This document shows, piece by piece, positions 20,058-32,199 of a stretch of 64,000 nt of DNA (position 1 is the stretch's first letter; each line of letters begins with the position of its first letter). Below the pieces are notes generated by a model that saw nothing but the letters and a program-made list of their open reading frames with translations, had not been told where the DNA came from and did not search any database. The stretch comes from Streptomyces cyaneogriseus subsp. noncyanogenus (GTDB lineage: Bacteria; Actinomycetota; Actinomycetes; Streptomycetales; Streptomycetaceae). The stretch is from NCBI RefSeq assembly GCF_000931445.1, contig NZ_CP010849.1:1240001-1304000 (forward strand), in the 5' to 3' direction. Position numbers and translations under genes: made by a program.

Positions 20058-20099
20058 CGTAATAACTTCGTATAGCATACATTATACGAAGTTATACGA
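20058..20099. other. Untrimmed 454 Titanium paired-end linker (contains loxP)
   Basis: These 42 bases consist of a perfect 34-bp loxP site (20062-20095: two 13-bp arms starting ATAACTTCGTATA around an 8-bp core) plus CGTA before and ACGA after. To my knowledge this is exactly the 42-base reverse linker of the Roche 454 Titanium paired-end protocol. It is AT-rich and alien to the 72% GC surroundings. The 193-bp fragment on its left is repeated on its right, as expected if one 193-bp fragment was circularised on the linker and the 235-bp circle was read through. The simplest correction is to collapse the two copies and remove 235 bp. Confidence 0.93.
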
Positions 20100-20292
20100 G
20101 GTGCGGGCGGTGCTGGACGATCCGGCGGCCGTGGCGGAACGCGGCTGAGCCCGGCTTCACCGGCCCGCGCCCGGGCAGCCCCCTCGCCCCCTCCCCTCAC
20201 CCGGTCCAGTGAGCGAGTTGTCCACAAGGCCCCGGCCGTCCACGGATCCGGGCCGCCGCCTTCTGCCCAACGGGCGGGCGCCGTAACGTGAT
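20100..20292. repeat. Right copy of the 193-bp direct repeat; includes a false ROK 3' end
   Basis: Repeats 19865-20057 with four substitutions. Bases 20100-20147 reproduce the last 16 codons and stop of the ROK gene without any upstream part, so this is not a second gene. The genuine chromosome then continues into the acetamidase gene. Confidence 0.93.
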
Positions 20293-20359
20293 CCGCGAGA
20301 ACGCACCGGCGATGGCCTGCCCCCCCGCCGGCCCTTCGTCAGAACGGAGCCGTGCAGCG

Positions 20360-21373
20360 ATGAGCACCCCCCGCATCCTGACCGTACGTCCGGGACCGGA
20401 CGAATACGCCTGGACGTTCGGCGGCGCACCGCCCGTCGCACGCATCGCCCCCGGCACCGTCCTGGATCTGTACACCGAGGACTGCTTCGCCGGCCGGGTG
20501 CGCTCCGAGAAGGACCTGGTGTCCGAGGTCTGCACGTTCCCGTTCCTCAACCCCCAGACCGGCCCCTTCCACGTGGAGGGCGCGGAGCCCGGGGACACCG
20601 TCGCCGTGCACTTCGTGTCGATCGAGCCGGCCCGGGACTGGGCCGCGTCGACCACGGTCCCCCTGTTCGGCGCGCTCACCTCCACGCACGCCACGGCCAC
20701 GCTCCAGCCGCCGCTGCCCGAAAGGGTCTGGATCTGGCAACTGGACCGGACTCGGCGTACGGCGATGTTCCGGGCGCAGGACAGCGACATCGAGGTGGAG
20801 CTGCCCCTGGACCCCATGCACGGCACGGTGGGGGTGGCCCCCGCCCATCTGGAGGTGCGCTCGGCCCTGGTGCCCGACGCGCACGGCGGCAACATGGACA
20901 CGCCCGAGATGCGGGCCGGTGTCACCTGCTACCTCGGGGTCAACGTCGAGGGCGCACTGCTCAGCCTCGGCGACGGGCACGCACGGCAGGGCGAGGGAGA
21001 GACCTGCGGGGTCGCCGTGGAGTGCGCGATGAACACGGTGGTGATCGTCGAGTTGCTGAAGGGCCTCGCCACCCCCTGGCCCCGCATCGAGTCCGACACC
21101 CACATCATCTCGACCGGTTCGGCACGCCCGCTGGAGGACGCCTTCCGCATATCGCAACTGGACCTGGTGCAGTGGCTGGTGCGCGACTACGGGTTCAGCG
21201 AGCTGGACGCGTACCAGTTCGCGACCCAGACCGTCGAGTCCCCGCTGGCCAATGTCTGCGACACCAACTACACGTGCGTGGCCAAACTCCGCAAGCAGTG
21301 GCTGCCCGCACGCGAGACGCACCGCGGGGTGCACGCACGGCTGCGCGAGGTGGCGGCCACGCTGCGGAGCTGA
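20360..21373 (+). CDS. Acetamidase/formamidase family protein
   Basis: A 337-residue member of the FmdA_AmdA family, which hydrolyses short amides (formamide, acetamide) to ammonia and the acid. Family blocks seen: FLNPQTGPFHVEGAEPGDTVAVHF, PLDPMHGTVGVAP, HGGNMDTPEM near residue 177-186 (metal site His/Asp), LGDGHARQGEGE near 207-218, and the C-terminal VCDTNYTCVAKLRK. The true substrate is open, since many family members are uncharacterised. The start is the ATG at 20360, preceded by a weak purine-rich stretch. The upstream sequence is affected by the linker artefact, so promoter analysis should use a corrected assembly. Confidence 0.88.
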   Translation: MSTPRILTVRPGPDEYAWTFGGAPPVARIAPGTVLDLYTEDCFAGRVRSEKDLVSEVCTFPFLNPQTGPFHVEGAEPGDTVAVHFVSIEPARDWAASTTVPLFGALTSTHATATLQPPLPERVWIWQLDRTRRTAMFRAQDSDIEVELPLDPMHGTVGVAPAHLEVRSALVPDAHGGNMDTPEMRAGVTCYLGVNVEGALLSLGDGHARQGEGETCGVAVECAMNTVVIVELLKGLATPWPRIESDTHIISTGSARPLEDAFRISQLDLVQWLVRDYGFSELDAYQFATQTVESPLANVCDTNYTCVAKLRKQWLPARETHRGVHARLREVAATLRS

Positions 21374-21569
21374 ACGCCTCCCCGCCGGCGGCGCGAGCCC
21401 CCCGTCGACCACCGGCCCTGGACTCCCGCACCCCCACCCCACCAGCACCCGCACCCGGCCGAGGTACTGCCGACGCCCCCGGAGGCACCGGCAACCCGGC
21501 TCCACCGCGTACGGACCACCGAAAGGCACCGGTAACCCACCCACCTCCAGACCAGCGAAAGGCAATCGC

Positions 21570-22172
21570 ATGGACCGAGCAGCACCGCTGGCCGGCAGGC
21601 GGCGGCTCCTGATGGGCGCCGCGCTCGCCACCCTCCCCCACGCCTTGCTCTCCGGCCCGAGGGCCGGAGCGAGACCCCGGGCCGTCGACCACCCGGGCGC
21701 CGAGTGGCAGCCGGCGAGCCCCTCCAACTACACGGTGGCGAACCGCCCGACGAGCCACCGCCTCGACTACGTCGTCATCCACGTCACACAGGAGACCTAC
21801 GCCGACACCCTGTCCATCTTCCGCGACCCGCAGCGGAAGGTGTCCGCGCACTACGTCGTCCGGTCGGCCGACGGGCACATCGCGCAGTGCGTCCGCGAGG
21901 CGGACATCGCCTGGCACGCGGGGAACTGGGACTACAACACACGCAGCATCGGGATCGAACACGAAGGCTGGGTGGACCGCCCGGCGTACTTCACCCACGC
22001 CCTCTACGAGCAGTCCGCCCGGCTCACCGCGGCGGTCTGCGCCAGGTACGGCATACCCAAGGACCGGGCGCACATCATCGGGCACCACGAGGTACCGGGC
22101 AGCGACCACACGGACCCGGGCCCGTACTGGGACTGGACCCGGTACATCAGGCTCGTCAATCTGCTCGCCTGA
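21570..22172 (+). CDS. Secreted N-acetylmuramoyl-L-alanine amidase (PGRP/Amidase_2)
   Basis: A 200-residue exported zinc amidase cleaving the lactyl bond between MurNAc and L-Ala. A twin-arginine signal is visible (GRRRLLMGAALATLPHALL, residues 9-27, cleaved near RAGA). The Amidase_2 domain runs from about residue 63: first ligand His71 in YVVIHVTQE, SAHYVVRSADGHIAQCV, NTRSIGIEHEGW, and the final GHHEVPGSDHTDPG (His172/173, Asp182). There is no cell-wall-binding domain, so it is a minimal one-domain enzyme. The ATG at 21570 follows GAAAGG. The 196-bp gap upstream holds no gene. Confidence 0.9.
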   Translation: MDRAAPLAGRRRLLMGAALATLPHALLSGPRAGARPRAVDHPGAEWQPASPSNYTVANRPTSHRLDYVVIHVTQETYADTLSIFRDPQRKVSAHYVVRSADGHIAQCVREADIAWHAGNWDYNTRSIGIEHEGWVDRPAYFTHALYEQSARLTAAVCARYGIPKDRAHIIGHHEVPGSDHTDPGPYWDWTRYIRLVNLLA

Positions 22173-22302
22173 TCCCGGCCGGAGGAATGCCGAGAGGGCA
22201 AGGGCGGTGATCGGACACCTGGCTCATCGGGGCGCCTTCGGCCCAAAGGTCCGCGGATCGTAGTATCGGGTGATCTCGTGGGGGAGGTTGGGGGAGGTCA
22301 TC

Positions 22303-26170
<3,868 letters not shown>

Positions 26171-26280
26171 GAAGGGCTCGCCGAAGAGTCCGCCGGCCCG
26201 GCGCCGCCACCGCCCCGCGGCGGCGCCGGCACCTCCCGGCACGGGTGCCGTCCTGTCACGAGCCCGGCACGCGAAACTTT

Positions 26281-26294
26281 CGGGAGCGCTCCCA
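26281..26294. promoter_or_regulatory. CebR/CelR operator, one mismatch
   Basis: CGGGAGCGCTCCCA differs from the consensus only at its first base. It lies about 110 bp after the GH9 stop and 137 bp upstream of the pair of perfect sites. Confidence 0.8.
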
Positions 26295-26417
26295 AAGGTC
26301 ACTACCTCTAAACGATCACCCCTCTGACCAGGGCATTCGAAATTGATTCGACGGTTCTGTGTCCACAGTCTTGTCAGGGACATGGGCCACTTCTACAGTC
26401 CCGTCCGTACCAGTTAC

Positions 26418-26431
26418 TGGGAGCGCTCCCA
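26418..26431. promoter_or_regulatory. CebR/CelR operator (perfect)
   Basis: Perfect TGGGAGCGCTCCCA, 78 bp before the GH12 start codon. It is the first of a pair spaced 26 bp centre to centre. Confidence 0.93.
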
Positions 26432-26443
26432 TCCGTGGGGAGA

Positions 26444-26457
26444 TGGGAGCGCTCCCA
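26444..26457. promoter_or_regulatory. CebR/CelR operator (perfect)
   Basis: Perfect TGGGAGCGCTCCCA, 52 bp before the GH12 start codon. The 26-bp spacing to the previous copy (about 2.5 helical turns) places the two sites on different faces. Confidence 0.93.
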
Positions 26458-26508
26458 CCCCCCGCGTTCCCCGGGACTCCCCCGTCCCCTCGCAGAGAGG
26501 CCCCCCGC

Positions 26509-27645
26509 ATGAGAGCGTCACCGTCCCCCGTCCGCTCCCTGCGCGCCTTACTGGGTGTGCTCCTGACGGCCCTGGCGGTCGTCGGCACGCTGATGACCTC
26601 CACGGCGCCGGCGCAAGCCGACACCACGATCTGCGAACCGTTCGGTTCCACCACGATCCAGGGACGCTACGTCGTCCAGAACAACCGCTGGGGCACCAGC
26701 GCCACCCAGTGCGTGACCGCGACGGACACCGGCTTCCGGGTCACCCAGGCCGACGGCTCGGTGCCGACCAACGGGGCGCCGAAGTCGTACCCGTCGGTCT
26801 TCAACGGCTGCCACTACACCAACTGCTCGCCGGGGACGAACCTGCCGGCGCAGCTCAGCACCATCTCCAGCGCGCCCAGCAGCATCTCCTACGGCTATGT
26901 CAGCAACGCCGTGTACAACGCGTCGTACGACATCTGGCTGGACCCGACGCCCCGCACCGACGGCGTCAACCGCACCGAGATCATGATCTGGTTCAACAGG
27001 GTGGGCCCGATCCAGCCGATCGGTTCCCCGGTCGGCACGGCCAGTGTGGGCGGGCGCACCTGGGAGGTGTGGTCGGGCAGCAACGGCTCCAACGACGTGC
27101 TGTCCTTCGTCGCCCCGTCGGCGATCGGAAGCTGGAGCTTCGACGTCATGGACTTCGTCCGGGCGACCGTGGCCCGCGGCATGGCCCAGAACAACTGGTA
27201 CCTGACGAGCGTCCAGGCCGGTTTCGAGCCCTGGCAGAACGGCACCGGCCTCGCGGTGAACTCCTTCTCCTCGACCGTCAACACCGGCGGCGGCACCCCG
27301 GGCGGCCCCGGCACCCCCGGCACTCCGGCGGCGTGCAAGGTGGCGTATGCCACGAACGTCTGGACGGGTGGATTCACCGCGAACGTCACGGTCACCAACA
27401 CCGGTTCCTCCACCGTGGACGGCTGGAAGCTCGCCTTCACGCTGCCCTCGGGGCAGCGCATCACCAACTCCTGGAACGCCTCGATCACGCCTTCCTCGGG
27501 CGCGGTCACGGCGAGCGGCTCGGGCCACACCGCGCAGATCGCGCCGGGCGGCAGCCAGACGTTCGGCTTCCAGGGGAGCTACAGCGGCACGTTCGCGCAG
27601 CCGAACGGGTTCAGTCTGAACGGCACCGCGTGCACCACCGCCTGA
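26509..27645 (+). CDS. celB: Secreted GH12 endoglucanase with CBM2 (CelB-like)
   Basis: A 378-residue endo-beta-1,4-glucanase close in length and layout to Streptomyces lividans CelB. Signal peptide about 1-37 (ending PAQA), GH12 jelly-roll domain about 38-260 with catalytic Glu157 in NRTEIMIWFN and Glu240 in GFEPWQNG, a short Gly/Pro linker (GGGTPGGPGTPGTP), then CBM2 about 275-378. The ATG at 26509 follows GAGAGG. Codon 14, inside the signal peptide, is TTA (26548-26550), a codon needing the bldA tRNA. Two perfect operators lie 50-90 bp upstream. The GH3 gene follows 132 bp downstream without its own operator. Confidence 0.94.
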   Translation: MRASPSPVRSLRALLGVLLTALAVVGTLMTSTAPAQADTTICEPFGSTTIQGRYVVQNNRWGTSATQCVTATDTGFRVTQADGSVPTNGAPKSYPSVFNGCHYTNCSPGTNLPAQLSTISSAPSSISYGYVSNAVYNASYDIWLDPTPRTDGVNRTEIMIWFNRVGPIQPIGSPVGTASVGGRTWEVWSGSNGSNDVLSFVAPSAIGSWSFDVMDFVRATVARGMAQNNWYLTSVQAGFEPWQNGTGLAVNSFSSTVNTGGGTPGGPGTPGTPAACKVAYATNVWTGGFTANVTVTNTGSSTVDGWKLAFTLPSGQRITNSWNASITPSSGAVTASGSGHTAQIAPGGSQTFGFQGSYSGTFAQPNGFSLNGTACTTA

Positions 27646-27777
27646 CGCGGTGACCCGGCCGGCGGGCCGTGCGCCCGCCGCGCCCCCCTCGCTCCGGGGC
27701 TCGCTCTTCCTCCCTGCGCCGACAGGGCGGGCCCCGGAACTCCCCACGTACGGACCGTCCCGGAAAGGCCCGTCCGC

Positions 27778-29976
27778 ATGAGCCGCTCGCCTCTCCCGCG
27801 CCGCCCGGTGCTCGTCGCCGCGCTGTGCGCCGTGGCCCTGTCGCTGACCGGGCAGGCCACCGCCGGCCCGCCGCCGCAGCCGGTCTCCGCCACCGCCCTG
27901 CCCTACCAGGACCCGTCGCTGCCGGTGGCCGACCGCGTCGCCGATCTGCTGTCCCGGATGACCGTGGACGACAAGATCGGCCAGATGGCGCAGATCGAGA
28001 AGGACGCGCTGGTACCGCAGTCCGATCTGGCGACGTACCGCATCGGCTCGGTGCTCTCCGGCGGCGACTCGACCGTCAGCCCGAACAACGCGCAGACCTG
28101 GGCGGACACCTACGACTCCCTGCAACGCACCGCCCTCGGGTCCCCGCTGGGCATCCCGGTGATCTACGGCATCGACGCGGTCCACGGCCACAACGCGGTG
28201 CGCGGCGCGACGCTCTTCCCGCACAACATCGGGCTGGGCGCCACCCGGGACCCCGCCCTCGTGCAGCGCGTCGGACGGGCGGTGGCGCGGGAGGTGGCCG
28301 GCACCGGCATCGACTGGTCCTTCGCGCCCTGCCTGTGCGTGGCGCGCAACGACCGGTGGGGCAGGACGTACGAGTCGTTCGGCGAGACGCCCGAGGTGCC
28401 CGGCGCGATGACCACGTTCGTCACCGGCCTCCAGGGCGAGACCCTGGGCTCCGGCCCGGCCTCCGTGCTCGCCACCGCCAAGCACTACCTCGGCGACGGC
28501 GGCACCACCGGCGGCGTCGACCAGGGCGACACCCAGGTGTCCGAGGCCGAACTGCGCGCGGTCCATCTGCCGCCGTTCAAGGAGGCGGTGCGGCGCGGCG
28601 TGGGTTCGGTGATGCTGTCGTACAGCAGTTGGAACGGCGTGAAGTCGCACGCCCACAAGTACCTGGTCACCGACGTCCTCAAGGGCGAGCTGGGCTTCAC
28701 CGGCTTCGTCGTCTCGGACTGGGCGGCCGTCGACCAGCTCGACGGCCAGAGCGGCTTCACCGCCGCCGAGATCACCACGGCCGTCAACGCCGGCGTCGAC
28801 ATGGTGATGGTCCCGCACGACTACAAGAAGTTCCTGGGCCTGCTGCGCGGTGAGGTGAGCGCCGGGCGGATCCCGATGGCGCGCGTCGACGACGCCAACC
28901 GCCGCATCCTCACCAAGAAGTTCCAGCTCGGACTCTTCGAACGGCCCTACACCGACCGCTCGCTGACCCCGGGCGTCGGCTCGGCGGAGCACCGGGCGCT
29001 GGCCCGCGAGGCCGTGCGCGCGTCGCAGGTGCTGCTGAAGAACGACGGCGGCGTGCTGCCGCTGGCGAAGAACGCCAGGCTGTTCGTGGCCGGCAAGTCC
29101 GCCGACGACATCGGCAACCAGAGCGGCGGCTGGACGGTGGGCTGGCAGGGCCGCAGCGGTCCCGTCACCGAGGGCACCACGATCCTCCAGGGCATCCGGG
29201 CCGCCGTCACCGACCCCTCCCGGGTCACCTACGACCGCTACGGCAACGGCATCGACGGCGGCTACACGGCCGCCGTGGCCGTCGTCGGCGAGACGCCGTA
29301 CGCCGAGATGCGCGGCGACCGGCCCGGCGGCATGGGACTGGACCAGGAGGACCTGCAGACCCTCGCCCGGCTCGAGGCGAGCGGGGTCCCCGTCGTCGTG
29401 GTCCTGGTCTCCGGCCGGCCGCTGGACATCGCCGGCCGGCTGCCCGCCTGGAAGGCGCTGCTGGCCGCCTGGCTGCCGGGTACCGAGGGCGACGGCGTCT
29501 CCGACGTGCTGTTCGGCGACCACGCACCGACCGGCAAGCTGCCCATGACGTGGATGAGCAGTGCCTCCCAGCAGCCCATCAACCAGGGCGACGGCAAGAC
29601 ACCGCTGTTCCCGTACGGCCACGGGCTCACCTACGGCACCGGTACCGGCCCCGATCCGGACCCGGAGCCCACCCCCGCCCCCAAGGCGTGCACGGCCCAG
29701 TTCCGCGTCACCTCCGCCTGGTCGGGCGGCTACCAGGCGGAGGTGAGCGTCAAGAACACCGGGACCGCCCCGCTCACCGGATGGTCGGTCGCCTGGGACC
29801 TGGGCGGAGCCACCGTCAGCAGCCTCTGGAACGGCTCGCTGACGGTCTCGCAGGGCCGGGCCACCGTCCGCAACACCGCTCACAACGGCGCCCTGTCCCC
29901 CGGCGCCACCACCTCGTTCGGCTTCACCGCGAACGGCACCGCGGGCACACCCGCCCCGCAGTGCGCCGGCTCCTGA
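27778..29976 (+). CDS. Secreted GH3 beta-glucosidase with C-terminal CBM2
   Basis: A 732-residue exported enzyme. Signal peptide about 1-30. The GH3 N-terminal barrel contains KHYLGDGGTTGGVDQGDT and the catalytic nucleophile Asp314 in VVSDWAAVDQL. The GH3 C-terminal sandwich runs to about 620 (VSGRPLDIAGRLPAWKALLAAWLPG and KLPMTW), then a Pro-rich linker PDPDPEPTPAPKA and CBM2 about 636-732. It probably releases glucose from cellodextrins outside the cell. A CBM2 on a GH3 enzyme is uncommon and would hold it on the cellulose surface. An in-frame ATG at 27778 follows GGAAAGG. No operator lies between it and celB, so readthrough from celB is plausible. Confidence 0.92.
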   Translation: MSRSPLPRRPVLVAALCAVALSLTGQATAGPPPQPVSATALPYQDPSLPVADRVADLLSRMTVDDKIGQMAQIEKDALVPQSDLATYRIGSVLSGGDSTVSPNNAQTWADTYDSLQRTALGSPLGIPVIYGIDAVHGHNAVRGATLFPHNIGLGATRDPALVQRVGRAVAREVAGTGIDWSFAPCLCVARNDRWGRTYESFGETPEVPGAMTTFVTGLQGETLGSGPASVLATAKHYLGDGGTTGGVDQGDTQVSEAELRAVHLPPFKEAVRRGVGSVMLSYSSWNGVKSHAHKYLVTDVLKGELGFTGFVVSDWAAVDQLDGQSGFTAAEITTAVNAGVDMVMVPHDYKKFLGLLRGEVSAGRIPMARVDDANRRILTKKFQLGLFERPYTDRSLTPGVGSAEHRALAREAVRASQVLLKNDGGVLPLAKNARLFVAGKSADDIGNQSGGWTVGWQGRSGPVTEGTTILQGIRAAVTDPSRVTYDRYGNGIDGGYTAAVAVVGETPYAEMRGDRPGGMGLDQEDLQTLARLEASGVPVVVVLVSGRPLDIAGRLPAWKALLAAWLPGTEGDGVSDVLFGDHAPTGKLPMTWMSSASQQPINQGDGKTPLFPYGHGLTYGTGTGPDPDPEPTPAPKACTAQFRVTSAWSGGYQAEVSVKNTGTAPLTGWSVAWDLGGATVSSLWNGSLTVSQGRATVRNTAHNGALSPGATTSFGFTANGTAGTPAPQCAGS

Positions 29977-30019
29977 CCGTACGACCGCACCGCCCACCCC
30001 GTACCTCCGAGGAGAGACG

Positions 30020-30220
30020 ATGACCGACCGGACCGGACCCGCCGGCGCTCCGCCGCACAGCTCGCGTCACCGGCGACGCTCGGCGGCCCTGGCCACCGTC
30101 CTGACCACCCTGGTACTGGGCCTGGCCGGCCAGTTCGCCGGGCAGCCCGCCGCCGCGGAACCGCATGTCGGCAGCCCCCTCACCGACACCCGGACGACCG
30201 GGGACACACCACCCTCCTGA
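30020..30220 (+). CDS. Orphan 66-residue peptide with signal sequence
   Basis: It has a strong ribosome site (GAGGAGAG) and starts at an ATG 43 bp after the GH3 stop. Residues 18-47 look like a standard export signal (RHRRRSAALATVLTTLVLG ... GQPAAAEP), but only about 20 residues follow the predicted cleavage site before the stop. I recognise no family. It may be a genuine tiny secreted peptide, or the surviving head of a lost exported enzyme, since a cytosine-rich tract follows directly. No frameshift partner with cellulase similarity was seen downstream. Confidence 0.5.
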   Translation: MTDRTGPAGAPPHSSRHRRRSAALATVLTTLVLGLAGQFAGQPAAAEPHVGSPLTDTRTTGDTPPS

Positions 30221-30453
30221 CCGCTCCGCGCGCCCCGCACCCCCGTCCCCCTTGCCCTTGTCCCCTGTCCGTCGACCCGCTCCCCGCTCTCCTCCCCTCC
30301 CCCCCCTTGTCCCCCTCCCCCCCCTGTCCCCCTCGCCCGTCCGGTCGGAGCACGTCCCCGGACGGGCGGGGGCTCCAGCGCATCCGCGCCCTCGACCGTC
30401 ATGGCTCTCTCTCACCCATACCGGCACCACTGGAGACACCGGAAGGCACAGCG
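30221..30453. other. Pyrimidine-rich gap before the LPMO gene
   Basis: A C/T-rich strand bias is strong from about 30225 to 30345, with runs of CCCCCC and repeated TTGTCCCCC / CTGTCCCCC units. No gene and no copy of the cellulase operator were seen. The ribosome site GGAAGG is at 30441-30446. Confidence 0.7.
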
Positions 30454-31632
30454 ATGACACACGCAACACAGGCGACACCGACAGCGCGGGAACCGGGCCG
30501 TTCCGCCCTACGGCACGGCAAGCTGCTCTCCCTCCTGGCGGTCCTGGCGACCCTGCTCGGCGGGCTCGGTCTGTCGGTGCTCGGGCAGAGCAGCGCGCAG
30601 GCCCACGGTGTGGCGATGATGCCCGGCTCGCGCACCTACCTGTGCCAGTTGGACGCCGTCTCGGGCACCGGCGCGCTGAACCCGACCAACCCGGCGTGCA
30701 AGGACGCGCTGAGCAAGAGCGGCGCGACGGCCCTGTACAACTGGTTCGCCGTGCTCGACTCCAACGCGGGCGGGCGCGGCGCGGGTTACGTCCCGGACGG
30801 CAAACTGTGCAGCGCCGGTGACCGGTCGCCGTACGACTTCTCCGCCTACAACGCCGCCCGTGCCGACTGGCCCCGGACGCATCTGACGTCCGGAGCGACG
30901 ATCAAGGTGCAGTACAGCAACTGGGCCGCCCACCCGGGCGACTTCCGGGTGTACGTCACCAAGCCCGGCTGGTCGCCCACCTCCCCGCTGGGCTGGAGCG
31001 ACCTGGAGCTGATCCAGACCGTCACCAACCCGCCGCAGCAGGGCGGGGCGGGCTCCAACGGCGGCCACTACTACTGGGACCTGAAGCTGCCCTCGGGCCG
31101 CTCCGGTGACGCGCTGATCTTCATGCAGTGGGTGCGGTCGGACAGCCAGGAGAACTTCTTCTCCTGCTCCGACATCGTCTTCGACGGCGGCAACGGCGAG
31201 GTGACCGGCATCCGCGGCTCGGGCAGCACGCCGGCTCCCACCCCGACCGCCACCACGACGCCCACGCCCACGCCCACCCCGACCCCGACCCCGACGACGA
31301 GCCCCTCGCAGCCCCCGCACTCCGGTTCCTGCATGGCCGTCTACAAGATCGTGAGCGCCTGGAACGGTGGCTTCCAGGGCGAGGTCGAGGTGATGAACCA
31401 CGCGACGCAGCCGCTCAACGGATGGGGCGTGCAGTGGAAGCCCGGCACGGGCACCCGGATCAACAGCGTCTGGAACGGCTCGCTGACGACCGGCTCGGAC
31501 GGCACGGTGACGGTCAGGAACGTGGACCACAACCGTGTCATCCAGGCCGACGGCACGGTGACGTTCGGGTTCACCGCCACCTCCACGGGCAACAACCTGC
31601 CGATCGGCACGATCGGCTGTGTGAACCCGTGA
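30454..31632 (+). CDS. Secreted AA10 lytic polysaccharide monooxygenase with CBM2
   Basis: A 392-residue copper enzyme that cuts crystalline polysaccharide oxidatively. The signal peptide ends SSAQA at residue 50, so cleavage leaves His51 as the mature N-terminus (HGVAMMPGSRTYLCQ), as needed for the copper histidine brace. The second brace His is His160 in NWAAHPGDF. The AA10 domain runs to about residue 255, followed by a Thr/Pro repeat linker and CBM2 about 290-392 starting SCMAVYKIVSAWNGG. The CBM2 and cellulase setting favour cellulose over chitin as substrate; this is inference. No local CebR box was found; it may be read through from upstream. Confidence 0.95.
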   Translation: MTHATQATPTAREPGRSALRHGKLLSLLAVLATLLGGLGLSVLGQSSAQAHGVAMMPGSRTYLCQLDAVSGTGALNPTNPACKDALSKSGATALYNWFAVLDSNAGGRGAGYVPDGKLCSAGDRSPYDFSAYNAARADWPRTHLTSGATIKVQYSNWAAHPGDFRVYVTKPGWSPTSPLGWSDLELIQTVTNPPQQGGAGSNGGHYYWDLKLPSGRSGDALIFMQWVRSDSQENFFSCSDIVFDGGNGEVTGIRGSGSTPAPTPTATTTPTPTPTPTPTPTTSPSQPPHSGSCMAVYKIVSAWNGGFQGEVEVMNHATQPLNGWGVQWKPGTGTRINSVWNGSLTTGSDGTVTVRNVDHNRVIQADGTVTFGFTATSTGNNLPIGTIGCVNP

Positions 31633-31673
31633 CCGGCTGACGCCCCGCACCGGCACCGCCCCGCCGGGTGACC

Positions 31674-31707
31674 GGAAGCGCTGCGCGGCCCCTCGCGCAG
31701 CGCTTCC
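31674..31707 (+). terminator. Strong stem-loop terminator after the LPMO gene
   Basis: A perfect 14-bp stem (GGAAGCGCTGCGCG paired with CGCGCAGCGCTTCC) around the six-base loop GCCCCT starts 42 bp after the stop. It lacks a long T run, as is usual in Streptomyces. It closes the cellulase island. Confidence 0.9.
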
Positions 31708-31798
31708 TCGGTCCAACCCGGCGCTCCGGTCCCTCACGTACTGGTTACAAAACGCTCAACCTCTGGTTGCGGGGCGGTGAGCGCGCGACGATGGGCCC

Positions 31799-32188
31799 AT
31801 GACTCTGGCCCAGCGTGCCCTGGAGCGTCTGGAAGCCTGGCCCGACCTGTCCTCGGGTCCGGCCAGTTGCGGTACCGGGCGGGCGCTCCGCTCCGCCCGG
31901 GACGAGATAGTCCACTTCCACTCCGACCGGGATGTGGACCTGCACCTCACCCGCCGGGCCATCCAGCGCTTCCACTACGACCTCGACGGCTCCAGCGCGA
32001 TCCATCTGGTCCCCGGCTCCCGCTGGGTGACTGTGCACCTCGACTGCGAGGCCGATGTCGACCTGCTGCTGAGCCTGGTGAGCATCGCCCTCAAGGCGCA
32101 TCAGACGTGGCCCACGGCCGGGGCGCCGGGCGGCTGCAACTACCACCGGGTGGCGGTGCTTCCGCGCGACGGCGCCGGGACCGGCTGA
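31799..32188 (+). CDS. DUF5519 / luciferase-domain-like protein
   Basis: A 129-residue soluble protein. I match it from memory to proteins annotated as luciferase-domain or DUF5519; despite that name, there is no evidence for light production. Features: N-terminal helix LAQRALERLEAWPDLSSG, then DEIVHFHSDRDVDLHLTRRAIQRF and SRWVTVHLDCEADVDLLLSLVSIA, a compact alpha/beta pattern. The ATG at 31799 has no strong ribosome site. It is convergent with the exporter at 32236. An inverted repeat at 32200-32228 lies between the two stops. Confidence 0.65.
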   Translation: MTLAQRALERLEAWPDLSSGPASCGTGRALRSARDEIVHFHSDRDVDLHLTRRAIQRFHYDLDGSSAIHLVPGSRWVTVHLDCEADVDLLLSLVSIALKAHQTWPTAGAPGGCNYHRVAVLPRDGAGTG

Positions 32189-32199
32189 GCCGCGCGCAA

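Larger units (their letters stand above)
26171..26508. other. Regulatory region upstream of the GH12 gene
   Basis: No gene lies in these 338 bp. They carry three copies of the cellulase operator (one imperfect at 26281, two perfect at 26418 and 26444) and an AT-richer stretch at about 26325-26380 that may hold the promoter. Confidence 0.8.

Noticed and set aside
20062..20095. loxP as a scar of deliberate Cre-lox genome engineering
   Set aside because: A Cre scar would not produce an exact 193-bp duplication of its flanks, and the four extra bases on each side fit the sequencing linker. Engineering is kept only as the alternative to be excluded.
20100..20147. Second, truncated ROK gene (pseudogene)
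   Set aside because: It is just the last 16 codons copied by the linker artefact, with no upstream gene body.
26548..29997. 1149-residue minus-strand frame opposite celB and GH3
   Set aside because: High-GC antisense frame with repetitive composition, no domains and no ribosome site; the plus-strand genes have clear catalytic motifs.
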